Shown: positions 8,776-17,521 of the stretch, one piece after another
Layout: the number at the start of each line of letters is the position of its first letter
Numbering within the stretch: the first letter of the stretch is position 1
NCBI GenBank assembly: GCA_018267705.1
Contig: JAFDXX010000013.1
Span: 55,932-119,931, forward strand
Direction of reading: 5' to 3'
DNA length: 64,000 nucleotides
DNA from: Bacteroidota bacterium
GTDB taxonomy: Bacteria > Bacteroidota > Bacteroidia > Chitinophagales > Chitinophagaceae
Translations under genes and position numbers: made by a program
The notes under the pieces: model-generated
Databases searched by the model: none
What the model saw: the letters and a program-made list of their open reading frames with translations, nothing else
What the model was told of the DNA's origin: nothing

Positions 8776-11700
8776 TCAAGCTTCTTCTTCATTTAATTTG
8801 TGTAAAGCAACGGTGAGATTGTTGTTCTTTACAAAGTTGCACCAATCACAATCGCTTTTTCCGCATCCTTTTTTAAATTCTTTGTTTTGAACTTTTTGCC
8901 AGGTAGTTGTAATTTGTTGTGTTACGGTTGTAACATCGGCAGGTGTAATTATAACTTTTTCTGTTTTATATTCATTGTTTACCGGTTCAACAAATTCAAA
9001 TTGTGTTGATACAACTTGCCAATTGTTACGTTTATCATTATCAATTAAAATTTTATAAAATACTGCTTGTCGCCAATAATCTCCACCCAATGGGTCATTA
9101 TCATTAGGAGGTAATAATTTCTTTTTTGCGTTTTGAAAATTACCTGTTTTATAATCTACTACATTCACTTCATTTCCATTAAACTCAAGTTTATCAAGCT
9201 TTCCGTTTAAAGGTACATTTTGTACAACAACATTTCTTATAGGTGTTTCAGGCTTTATAATTTTATTCCATGTATTAATGTGGTATTGATAGTATGCCGG
9301 TAAAATTTTTTCTCCATAATCTAATTTTAATTTAAATGTTTCAGGTGTAAAAGCTTCTCGGTTTGTGTGTAAATACCATTTGAAATCATCTACAAAAATT
9401 GTTTCATCGGGAAAAACATCATTATTGGTTTTCATTTTTTTAAATAACATTTCTAATGCGTAATGCACTGCACTTCCAAATACCATACTTTCATTTTTTG
9501 CAGAAGGTACTTTTATTAAGTTTTGATAATAAAACTTTAATGGGCAGCTTAAATAATTATTTAAATGTGTTACACTTAAAGTATAGCTCTGTAATAGTTT
9601 GTTTATGTAAGCTTCATCAATCAAATTAATTTCGGGTATAGCTGTTTCCATAAATTGCAGTGCTAAGTAATCCGTCATATCGTTGTCTGAAACTATTGCC
9701 TGCTCTATGTTTAATGTAGGTAATGTTATTAGCTCTGTAATGAAACTGCTTTTTAGTTGTGGTTTATCTTTATTATCTGTAGCTGCATAAGAAATATACA
9801 AATTTATTTTAGCTCTTGTTATGGCTACATAAAACAATCTTCTGCTTTCTTCTAAATTAGTAGATATATTATGATTGCTTATTAAATTATCTGGTAGAGA
9901 ATATACTTTGTTTGAGGCACTATTTTTATCATCCCAAATACTTTGTGTGCATCCAATAATAAAAACATGTTCAAACTCACTTCCTTTACTGCTGTGTGCG
10001 GTAACAAGATTTACGCCAACATCACTTGCTGTGGTTTTGTATAATGGGATACTGATTTTATTTTTTTTCATTACTTCAATGTTGTTTAAAAACTCATGAA
10101 GTGTTAAATCGGGTTGGCGTTTAGTTTCTTCTTTTATAAAATTGAAGAAAGTTGTTAAAACCTCTATTAGCCAAGGTTTTTCAGCATCTTTCATAATATA
10201 AAAAAGTAAACCTGTTTGTTGAATTGTTTTTTCAATTAAATGCTGTAGTGTTATATTGTGTTGCTCTTGTAAAAGAGTTTCTAAAATATTACTTGCTTTT
10301 TTTATAAAGGCGTTGGGCTCATTAAATAAATCTGCTTTAATGTTTGGTGTTTCTGCAATTAATCTTCTTAAAGAAAAAACATCTTCTTTATTCTTATTCT
10401 TTTTTTCGTTTACGGCAATACTTAGTTTAGCAATTTCTAATGAGTTAATATTAAAAAATTGATAATGTAATATTTGAAACAATAAATCATCTGCACTATA
10501 TGAAATATAATTTTCTTTATCAATCCAACTGAGTATAGAAATAATTTGATGCACCAAAGGCAATTGTAATAAATCTGTTTTTCTTTTTGTATTAAAAGGA
10601 ATTTTCTTTTGTTGTAAAATTTTAATAATGCCCTCAACTTGTGCGTGATTGCGATAAATAACTGCAATTTCTTTTCCGCTAACTCCTTGCTGTATAAGGT
10701 TTTCAATTTTTGTAGCAACATAAACAGCTTCTTGTGCCGGATTAATAAATTCTTTTATTTGTGGTTGAATAGTAATGTTTTGTAACTCAGGTTTAGAAGA
10801 AATTAATGCAGTATTATTATTAGTTATACGTTGTTGATTATTGTTGATTAACTGATGTGCGGCTTCTAAAATATTTTGTGTTGAACGATAGTTATTTACT
10901 AAATCTATTTGAACAATATTGGTTTTATATTTTTTTATAAATGCTTCTATATTTTGCACATTGGCATCTTGAAAAGAAAAAATACTTTGGTCCGCATCTC
11001 CAACTACAAACACGTTTGGAACTTCCCAATAATTTATAAGATATTGTATTAATAAATTTTGAGAACGGCTAGTGTCTTGAAATTCATCAACCAAAACATA
11101 TTGATAACGTTCTTGATAATCGAGCAATAAATTTTTGTTTTTTTCAAATGCATCTAATACCCACAATATCATATCATCAAAATTATAACGGCTAATTGCC
11201 TTCATCATTTCGTTATACTTTGGATACAAATTAATGGCTGCACGTAGCATTTCCATTTTTTCTGTTTCGCTTGCAATAGCGGCCTGCTTTGGATCTCCTG
11301 CGGAAAACTCTTTGTATTTTTTTTTATAATAAAAACCCTCTTTAGTGGGCAATTCTTTTATGTAAGTATCAATTCTTTCATTTAAATATTCGGGAGCCCA
11401 TGCTTCTTTTTTCATTAAACTAAACAGAGATTTTAATCTGTTTTTTTCATAGTATATATCTCCTCTAAAACGTTTTAGTGGACTATTGCTTTCAATAGAA
11501 TCAATTAATTTATAAAACAAATCAATTTCTTCCAATTCACTGATAGGTTCTAAATTTAATTTTCCGAAATAAATAATATTATCTTGAATAATTTCATTAC
11601 AAAAAGAATGGTAAGTATGAATTTGTATATTATAGGCTGCTGTACCAATCATAGTAAGTAAGCGGTTACGCATTTCAACAGCACCATTATCGGTATATGT

Positions 11701-11898
11701 TAAACATAGAATATTGTTTGGATTGGTATCTGGTTGTAATAGGATATTACCAATGCGTGCAGCTAATATTTGTGTTTTACCGGTGCCCGGACCTGCGTTT
11801 ACAATTACAGGCCCTTCAATAGTATTAACAGCAAGTTGTTGTTGTTGGTTTAAGCTATTATAAATTTTTGTAAACTCTTCTTTGAAATGGATTGACAT
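8776..11898 (-). CDS. UvrD/Rep-type DNA helicase fused to an Fe-S PD-(D/E)XK nuclease
   Basis: This 1040-residue protein couples a superfamily 1A helicase with a RecB/AddB-like nuclease. Helicase motif I is GPGTGKTQ (about 36-43), motif II VLVDEFQDTS and motif III GDADQSIFSF. Later motifs include TAHSSKGSEFEHVFIIG and RRLFYVAITRAK. The C-terminal third carries the nuclease core VVDYKTG with Asp915. Four cysteines are placed as in an AddB-type 4Fe-4S cluster: Cys785 (CPLKFYY) and Cys1012, Cys1017 and Cys1020 (GCGKSDCDWC). Helicase and nuclease on one chain, without a separate AddA or AddB neighbour, suggest a stand-alone end-processing or repair enzyme. The -7 box TATCTTTG ends 4 nt before the ATG. 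The molecular activity is well supported; the pathway is inferred. Confidence 0.88.
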   Translation of the reverse strand: MSIHFKEEFTKIYNSLNQQQQLAVNTIEGPVIVNAGPGTGKTQILAARIGNILLQPDTNPNNILCLTYTDNGAVEMRNRLLTMIGTAAYNIQIHTYHSFCNEIIQDNIIYFGKLNLEPISELEEIDLFYKLIDSIESNSPLKRFRGDIYYEKNRLKSLFSLMKKEAWAPEYLNERIDTYIKELPTKEGFYYKKKYKEFSAGDPKQAAIASETEKMEMLRAAINLYPKYNEMMKAISRYNFDDMILWVLDAFEKNKNLLLDYQERYQYVLVDEFQDTSRSQNLLIQYLINYWEVPNVFVVGDADQSIFSFQDANVQNIEAFIKKYKTNIVQIDLVNNYRSTQNILEAAHQLINNNQQRITNNNTALISSKPELQNITIQPQIKEFINPAQEAVYVATKIENLIQQGVSGKEIAVIYRNHAQVEGIIKILQQKKIPFNTKRKTDLLQLPLVHQIISILSWIDKENYISYSADDLLFQILHYQFFNINSLEIAKLSIAVNEKKNKNKEDVFSLRRLIAETPNIKADLFNEPNAFIKKASNILETLLQEQHNITLQHLIEKTIQQTGLLFYIMKDAEKPWLIEVLTTFFNFIKEETKRQPDLTLHEFLNNIEVMKKNKISIPLYKTTASDVGVNLVTAHSSKGSEFEHVFIIGCTQSIWDDKNSASNKVYSLPDNLISNHNISTNLEESRRLFYVAITRAKINLYISYAATDNKDKPQLKSSFITELITLPTLNIEQAIVSDNDMTDYLALQFMETAIPEINLIDEAYINKLLQSYTLSVTHLNNYLSCPLKFYYQNLIKVPSAKNESMVFGSAVHYALEMLFKKMKTNNDVFPDETIFVDDFKWYLHTNREAFTPETFKLKLDYGEKILPAYYQYHINTWNKIIKPETPIRNVVVQNVPLNGKLDKLEFNGNEVNVVDYKTGNFQNAKKKLLPPNDNDPLGGDYWRQAVFYKILIDNDKRNNWQVVSTQFEFVEPVNNEYKTEKVIITPADVTTVTQQITTTWQKVQNKEFKKGCGKSDCDWCNFVKNNNLTVALHKLNEEEA

Positions 11899-11902
11899 AT
11901 TT

Positions 11903-11910
11903 CAAAGATA
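11903..11910 (-). promoter_or_regulatory. -7 box abutting the helicase-nuclease start
   Basis: TATCTTTG on the minus strand is a full consensus match and ends 4 nt before the ATG, predicting a leaderless or nearly leaderless message. Confidence 0.5.
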
Positions 11911-11924
11911 AATTGTAAAGGCGT

Positions 11925-13607
11925 TTAATTTACGATGATGGGTAAATTGAAATAAAATCTGCTGCCTTCTTTTAATTTACTTTCTACTCCAATCGTTCCG
12001 CCCATTGCTTCAATAAACTCTTTAGATATGGCCAAACCCAAGCCGGCACCTGTTTTTTCGGTACCGGGAACTTTAAAAAACCGATCGAATACTTTTGATA
12101 AATATTCTTGAGGAATACCGCTGGCGGTATCTTTTATACTAAACTCAACAGTGTTTTGTTTTTGCCGGATATTGATTTGAATAGTTGAATTTTCTGCAGA
12201 ATATTTTATGGCATTGGTTAATAAATTAATTAAAACCCACGATGTTTTTTCTTCATCTGCCTTTATGCTTGCGTTTGTGTTTTGAATAGTATTAAACTGT
12301 ATGTTTTTTTCTAATGCTACTGTGGTAACTGTTTTTAAAGCCCTTTCAACTATTAATAATGGTTGTACTGTTTTTATAGTTAATTTAATTTTACCGCTTT
12401 CAACTTGTGAAAGATCTAACAACTCACTTAATATTTTTAGCAGCCGTTGATTATCTTCTTTTAAACTTTGTATTAATTCTTTTTGTTCTTTATTTAATGT
12501 GCCTATTTGTTCGTTTTCTAAAAGTTTTAAACTAAAATCAGACGAAGCTAAAGGAGTTTTTAACTCGTGTGAAATGGTTGCTATAAAATTTGTTTTTGCA
12601 ACATCTAATTCTTTAAAAGTGGTAATGTTTTTAATTACAATAACAATTCCTGATATATCATTTGCATTAGTAATATCAATTATTTCTTTTGAAAAAAATT
12701 GTTCTTTATTATCTATAACAACTTTAAAGGGTTGGTTGTTTTGTTCTTTTAATAAAGCATTAAATAAATTGTTTTGTGCAGCTAACTGTTCTTTGTTTTT
12801 TCCAATGGCATTTATTTCTTTTATATTTAATAGTTGCAATGCTTGTTGGTTAACAAATAAAATAATTCCGTTATTATCTATACCAATGCTAGCATCTTTT
12901 AAAGAATTAATTACTGTTTCTGCACGTTGTTTTTCAAATAAAATTTTTGATAAATTACTGTGTTCATATTTATCTAATTCTTCAGCCATGTAATTAAATG
13001 CGTTGGCTAAATCTCCAAATTCATCTTTTCTACTTAAATGAATACGTTGGCTGTAATTCTTTGCTGCTATGGCTTTTATGCCTTCGGTAAGTTTAATTAT
13101 GGGAGTTGCAATAAAATCTGGGAAGTTAAAAGCAAAAGTAAAACCTATTAAAGCACATATGGTTAATAAAATAGTTATTACAAACCTTGCATCATCTGCA
13201 CCTTGTTGAATAGTTTGATTTTTTTTAATAATTGCTTGCAGGTTTAACTGCATTATTTTTATAATGCTATAACGAATTTGTGTTTCGTTTTTTATAAAAG
13301 TAGTTGTGTAATACTTAAGTAAGCTTTTAGTAAGTGTATCTTCACCGGGTTCGGTTATGTTGATTTCTTGGTTATGTAAATTTTTTTCAAATTCTTGTTT
13401 GGCTTTGTTACTGTCTATATTCCAAATATCTAATGCATGCAGCATATTTTTAGAATACTGAAGTGTTTCATAATTATTTTTTAAAATATCTCGTTGGTTT
13501 GAAATAGTTCTGTTTAAATAAAAAAAACTAGTACTGCCAACCAGTATAAGAAGTGTAAATAAAAAAAATACACCTAGCGTTACTTTTTGTTTTAATTTAA
13601 ATGGCAT
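11925..13607 (-). CDS. Membrane sensor histidine kinase (HAMP-PAS-HisKA-HATPase)
   Basis: This is an inner-membrane sensor kinase of 560 aa. Transmembrane helices lie at about 8-31 and 142-162 and flank a periplasmic segment of about 110 residues. A HAMP domain (about 163-215), a PAS domain (about 228-330) and HisKA with phospho-accepting His347 in ISHELKTPLASS follow. The ATPase domain has an N box at about WVLINLLTNAIKYS and a G box TGAGLGLAISKEF. It is the last gene of the minus-strand potassium locus, 242 nt after the porin. The likely partner is the sigma-54-dependent regulator at 17522-18865, since such NtrB/KinB-like kinases accompany these regulators around K+ transport genes in Bacteroidota. 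The partnership is inference. Confidence 0.88.
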   Translation of the reverse strand: MPFKLKQKVTLGVFFLFTLLILVGSTSFFYLNRTISNQRDILKNNYETLQYSKNMLHALDIWNIDSNKAKQEFEKNLHNQEINITEPGEDTLTKSLLKYYTTTFIKNETQIRYSIIKIMQLNLQAIIKKNQTIQQGADDARFVITILLTICALIGFTFAFNFPDFIATPIIKLTEGIKAIAAKNYSQRIHLSRKDEFGDLANAFNYMAEELDKYEHSNLSKILFEKQRAETVINSLKDASIGIDNNGIILFVNQQALQLLNIKEINAIGKNKEQLAAQNNLFNALLKEQNNQPFKVVIDNKEQFFSKEIIDITNANDISGIVIVIKNITTFKELDVAKTNFIATISHELKTPLASSDFSLKLLENEQIGTLNKEQKELIQSLKEDNQRLLKILSELLDLSQVESGKIKLTIKTVQPLLIVERALKTVTTVALEKNIQFNTIQNTNASIKADEEKTSWVLINLLTNAIKYSAENSTIQINIRQKQNTVEFSIKDTASGIPQEYLSKVFDRFFKVPGTEKTGAGLGLAISKEFIEAMGGTIGVESKLKEGSRFYFNLPIIVN

Positions 13608-13849
13608 TGCTTAAAACAATTAAATCAATATCATTTTGTGTTAGTGCTTTTAAAAGTTTATTAAAAACAGTTGTTTGTAAAAGTACTTGTAAAATATTTA
13701 TATGAGGTTTGTTAACGTGTACAGTTATAATTTATTTTTAATGCAATTTTGAATAATAGGTTTAAAATTATTTAGTAAGTGCCTTTGTATTGATAACGAA
13801 ATATATTCTGCATTTTTTTATTTAAACAGATAATACCTTTTCTTTTTTA

Positions 13850-15220
13850 TCACATTCTAAAAAGAAGAGCAAGTATTATTCTTGTTTCTGATTTTACTAA
13901 ATCGGGTTTCCAGCCTGGTATTAAAGGTGTTGTTGAATACCCGTTAGGTGAGGTTACACCGCCATGCCCTGCAAAGTATGGCACACTTGAATTTCGGTTT
14001 ACTACTTCAAAACGCAAGGTGGTGCTTTGGTTGGGCATATAATCAAAATTGGTTGACATATCGAAACCTGTAAAAGAATCTCCGGGATTAGTTGTGAAAG
14101 GATAAGCACCTGCTGTTTGTGTTGGATTATTTGGATCTGGTAGAGGACTTGCCTGGCCTGTTGGCGGTAACACTAAATATCTTCCGGGATTTGTCATCCA
14201 GCCACCGCCAATTGTCCATGCGTATTTATTATTGTTAAACCAAATTCTATTATAAACCATTGAGCTTATAAAATATTGTGCAGGGCCTTTTGCAGAATTA
14301 TTATTGTTGAAACCATTTACGCCACCACCTTTTTCAAAACCAATATCAAACGTATAAGATAATGCAGCTTGACTAATACCTTTACTATTGCCTTTGGTTT
14401 TATAATACCTTACCAGTAAACTATTATCAGAATGAAAACGTTTTCTTTCAGGTATACCGCCAGCATCTGTTCCAAAATAATCGTTAGTAAGTACTTTAAA
14501 ATTACTGTTTGGCATATATGTAAAGTTGAATCCAAAACCGGGCATGCTATTAAACTTACCATAACTCTGCCATCCATTAATTATCCATGGTTCTAATTTT
14601 ATATGTTTTGAAAGAAACATTTGAATGCGTATGCCATTAAAAAACCAAGGAGTATTATCTGATGTAAATGAAGCTTGATATTCCCAATTTTCTGGTTGAT
14701 AGTATGAGTTTAAACCAATGTAAGACATAAATAAACCTGCATCAATATTTACTCCAAACCATTTATTAATATGAATACCGGCATATGCTTCACTTAAATA
14801 GCGATATACATCTGCAAGATTATATTGGCCTCTGTATGGACTAAGATCGTTTCTAGGAACAATTGTTGATCTTGTGCCGAACTGAGTCATAATTCTTGCA
14901 TGTGTATTTTCATAAGTAAAATCTCCACCTACATGCAAAGCCGATAATTGCAGTTCGTTGGTTCTTGCAATAGCGGTAGAGCCAATAGCGGTATTATCAA
15001 TAGGATTATTAAAAGAGTAATTATAGTTTACATCTAATAAAATACTGGGTATAAAATATTTTCCTTTCCATACAACAGAATCTCTTCTATCACTACCATT
15101 TTGCCAACTTGCATCAATATTTTCAAAAGGAATTTTTTCTTTTTGTTTTAAGGTATTTTGAGCAAAATTTTTTAGTCCGCTTCCTAAAATAATTATACAG
15201 ATTAAAATTTTGATATTCAT
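13850..15220 (-). CDS. Outer-membrane beta-barrel porin (BBP2/OmpL-like)
   Basis: A signal peptide (MNIKILICIIILGSGLKNFAQ) is followed by a predicted beta-barrel: alternating aromatic/hydrophobic strands such as YFIPSILLDVNYNYSF, ARIMTQFGTRSTIV and KLEPWIINGWQSYGKF, and a C-terminal strand ending in ILALLFRM. This matches the putative beta-barrel porin-2 group of Bacteroidota. It starts 39 nt after the kup stop, so the two are probably co-transcribed. The neighbour implies passage of K+ or other small ions across the outer membrane, but substrate specificity cannot be read from sequence. Confidence 0.82.
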   Translation of the reverse strand: MNIKILICIIILGSGLKNFAQNTLKQKEKIPFENIDASWQNGSDRRDSVVWKGKYFIPSILLDVNYNYSFNNPIDNTAIGSTAIARTNELQLSALHVGGDFTYENTHARIMTQFGTRSTIVPRNDLSPYRGQYNLADVYRYLSEAYAGIHINKWFGVNIDAGLFMSYIGLNSYYQPENWEYQASFTSDNTPWFFNGIRIQMFLSKHIKLEPWIINGWQSYGKFNSMPGFGFNFTYMPNSNFKVLTNDYFGTDAGGIPERKRFHSDNSLLVRYYKTKGNSKGISQAALSYTFDIGFEKGGGVNGFNNNNSAKGPAQYFISSMVYNRIWFNNNKYAWTIGGGWMTNPGRYLVLPPTGQASPLPDPNNPTQTAGAYPFTTNPGDSFTGFDMSTNFDYMPNQSTTLRFEVVNRNSSVPYFAGHGGVTSPNGYSTTPLIPGWKPDLVKSETRIILALLFRM

Positions 15221-15259
15221 TATTGAGGGTTTAATTAAGGTAAATTATTGTAAGAATGT

Positions 15260-17224
15260 TTAGTTGTGAACATATTTTAAAGGCACATTTTGTAAGGGAG
15301 TAACAACTAAAGGAATTTTTTCAATATCACAATCGGCTATGTCTAATCCGAAAGCTTTTTTATCGGTTTGTGCCATTTTAGTTATACTAAAATATGCGTT
15401 TAGTATAAAGCCTTCACGTAGTGAAAATTCATTTTCAATTGATAAGAATTTTTCTGTTAGAACATAACGAACACTGCTGCTTACTTCGTTAGGGTGTAAC
15501 ATTTCTTCTGCAATACCAACGGGTACGTTAACTTTTTTTGTTGCAGTTAATTCGGTTAAAATTTTCTTGAAAAATAAATTAATACGCGGTTGTACTCTAA
15601 AGCCTAATTTAAAATCAATACGAATGATTTTATCTTTTATAATTTCATCAACAGTATATTCCATTGTGTAAGGTTCATCTGTTCTGTCAATATGTATAAA
15701 CCAATATACATCGGCTTTTTTAGGGCGTTTGGTAAGAATTGATTCTAAAATTCTTTTTTCAATACTTCTTTTTTTATTTGCTTTTGTTAAATAAACTAAA
15801 TGAGTTGCATATTTAGGTTCACTATCATTATTACTTAAATTTTCAAGTAAAGGAAGAAACGGAATAAGGCTTTGAAATTGTAAAAAGCGATTGGTAATTT
15901 TTCTTGCTTTATACCAAATTGACATAATGAATATTAATGCAAATTCAAATACTAAAAACATCCAACGTTGTTTAATTTTTGCTACGTTGGCAATAAAGAA
16001 TGATACTTCAACAGCAAGAAAAACAAATAATATAACAAGTATAATTGTAGATGCCCATTTCTTTACAAACTTCATGTAATAAAACATTAAAGTAGTTGTC
16101 ATTAGCATAGCAACAGTAATTGAAAATCCGTATGCAGCTTCCATTTTAGCAGAATCTTTAAAATACAACATCATTCCAACACATCCTAACCAAAGAATCC
16201 AGTTAATGCTGGGAATATAAATTTGACCTCTTATGTCTGTAGGATATTTTATAGTTATGCGTGGCCAAAAATTTAAGCTAACTGCTTCACTAATTAAAGT
16301 AAAAGAACCACTAATTAAAGCTTGGCTTGCAATGATTGTTGCTAATGTTGCTATAATAATTCCAATAAGTAAAAACCAATTTGGCATTATTTCATAAAAT
16401 GGATTTAAGCTACCTAAAGTTGTTTTGCCACTATGTAATAGCCATGCAGCTTGCCCAAAATAGTTTGCTAATAATGCAGTTTTTACAAACATCCAACTAA
16501 CCTGAATATTTTTTCTACCGCAATGCCCTAAATCTGAATACAGTGCTTCTGCACCGGTTGTACATAAAAATACAGCACCTAATAACCAAAAACCTTTCGG
16601 GTAATGACTTAATAAATCATAAGCATAGTATGGATTGAATGCTTTTAAAATTGGGGGGTAATGTGTTATTTGAATGATACCTAAAACCATAATCATACTA
16701 AACCATACAAACATTATTGGCCCAAATGAACTACCCACCACTTTTGTTCCAAATTTTTGGAAAAAAAACAATAATGAAATAATGGCTATAACAATACCTA
16801 TAGTTAATGCATTACCCGGAATAATAATATTTTCCAAACCTTTAACACCATTTAAACCTTCAATAGCCGATGCAACTGAAATTGGCGGAGTAATAATGCC
16901 ATCTGCTAATAAAGTAGCGGCACCAATAATGGCAGGAAAATATAACCAATGCCTATAACGCCAAACCAATGCATATAAAGAAAAGATACCGCCTTCACCT
17001 TTATTATCTGCTTGTAAAGTAAGTAGAATGTATTTAAATGTTGTTTGAAGTGTGAGCGTCCAAAAAACGCAAGAAATAGCTCCGTAAACTAATTGGTTGG
17101 TAATAGCTCTTTCGCCAATAATTGATTTGAAAACATAAAGTGGTGATGTTCCGATATCGCCAAAAATAATTCCAAGTGTTACCAATAATCCAACTGCAGT
17201 AACTTTTTTCAGATTGCTTTGCAT
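15260..17224 (-). CDS. kup: KUP/HAK/KT-family potassium uptake protein
   Basis: This is a high-affinity K+/H+ symporter of the inner membrane, 654 aa. The family signature GIIFGDIGTSPLYVFKS is near the N-terminus and GALYSDLGHCG-like sequence (GAEALYSDLGHCGRKN) in the middle. About 12 hydrophobic helices fill residues 1-445, followed by the cytoplasmic C-terminal domain. A 39-residue single-helix ORF ends 20 nt upstream, and a sigma-54-type promoter precedes that. The regulator gene upstream is cut off from kup by its own terminator at 17488-17514, so kup is a separate transcription unit. Confidence 0.95.
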   Translation of the reverse strand: MQSNLKKVTAVGLLVTLGIIFGDIGTSPLYVFKSIIGERAITNQLVYGAISCVFWTLTLQTTFKYILLTLQADNKGEGGIFSLYALVWRYRHWLYFPAIIGAATLLADGIITPPISVASAIEGLNGVKGLENIIIPGNALTIGIVIAIISLLFFFQKFGTKVVGSSFGPIMFVWFSMIMVLGIIQITHYPPILKAFNPYYAYDLLSHYPKGFWLLGAVFLCTTGAEALYSDLGHCGRKNIQVSWMFVKTALLANYFGQAAWLLHSGKTTLGSLNPFYEIMPNWFLLIGIIIATLATIIASQALISGSFTLISEAVSLNFWPRITIKYPTDIRGQIYIPSINWILWLGCVGMMLYFKDSAKMEAAYGFSITVAMLMTTTLMFYYMKFVKKWASTIILVILFVFLAVEVSFFIANVAKIKQRWMFLVFEFALIFIMSIWYKARKITNRFLQFQSLIPFLPLLENLSNNDSEPKYATHLVYLTKANKKRSIEKRILESILTKRPKKADVYWFIHIDRTDEPYTMEYTVDEIIKDKIIRIDFKLGFRVQPRINLFFKKILTELTATKKVNVPVGIAEEMLHPNEVSSSVRYVLTEKFLSIENEFSLREGFILNAYFSITKMAQTDKKAFGLDIADCDIEKIPLVVTPLQNVPLKYVHN

Positions 17225-17244
17225 GATAATATGACGAGATTAAT

Positions 17245-17364
17245 TTAGCCATGATGTAGCTTCATGACAATTTTTAAATACACCAAATACAAAAGAGAAA
17301 AAACTGCTAACCAACATAAAACTATTATGCTGATTTCTTTTTTAGTAAAAGGTTTGTTTTGCAT
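17245..17364 (-). CDS. Small single-pass membrane protein directly upstream of kup (candidate)
   Basis: This short ORF encodes 39 aa starting MQNKPFTKKEIS. It has a basic N-terminus, one hydrophobic helix (about residues 13-30, IVLCWLAVFSLLYLVYLK) and a short basic/His tail ending KLHHG. The stop is 20 nt before the kup ATG. An earlier in-frame ATG (17395-17397) would give 50 aa, but it lies inside the sigma-54-type promoter, so the start at 17362-17364 is preferred. The helix has a YLVY motif also seen in E. coli KdpF, the small helper of the Kdp K+ pump. This is a resemblance, not homology. It has not been annotated by length-limited ORF calling. Function is unknown; a Kup accessory peptide is the natural hypothesis. 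Confidence 0.5.
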   Translation of the reverse strand: MQNKPFTKKEISIIVLCWLAVFSLLYLVYLKIVMKLHHG

Positions 17365-17388
17365 TTGGTTAATTACTGCTACTAAAGA

Positions 17389-17403
17389 ACAAGGCATGTG
17401 CCA
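17389..17403 (-). promoter_or_regulatory. Sigma-54 (-24/-12) type promoter of the kup unit
   Basis: The minus strand reads TGGCAC, 5 nt, then TTGT. The -24 half TGGCAC is perfect and the spacing is exact; the -12 half is TTGT where TTGC is the consensus. It would start transcription about 12 nt downstream, before the small ORF's preferred ATG. The nearest gene upstream encodes a sigma-54 activator with GAYTGA. Two direct TTACAGA repeats 13 bp apart (17438-17444 and 17451-17457, plus-strand orientation) lie further upstream and are possible activator sites. Confidence 0.55.
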
Positions 17404-17487
17404 TGTTACTTACTCAAATTATAAAAGCTGAAACCCTTTACAGACGGGAATTACAGAGGTAGTAAATATTTGTTTGTTTTTTAACCA

Positions 17488-17514
17488 ATAAAAAACCCTT
17501 TCATTATGAAAGGG
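17488..17514 (-). terminator. Intrinsic terminator after the sigma-54 regulator
   Basis: Perfect 9-bp arms (CCCTTTCAT and ATGAAAGGG, positions 17496-17514) are followed on the minus strand by a U-run from the A-run at 17490-17495. It separates the regulator transcript from the kup unit. Confidence 0.8.
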
Positions 17515-17521
17515 CGGTATG

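Noticed and set aside
17395..17397. First ATG of the small ORF upstream of kup as its start
   Set aside because: It lies inside the -24/-12 element, so a transcript from that promoter would not include it.
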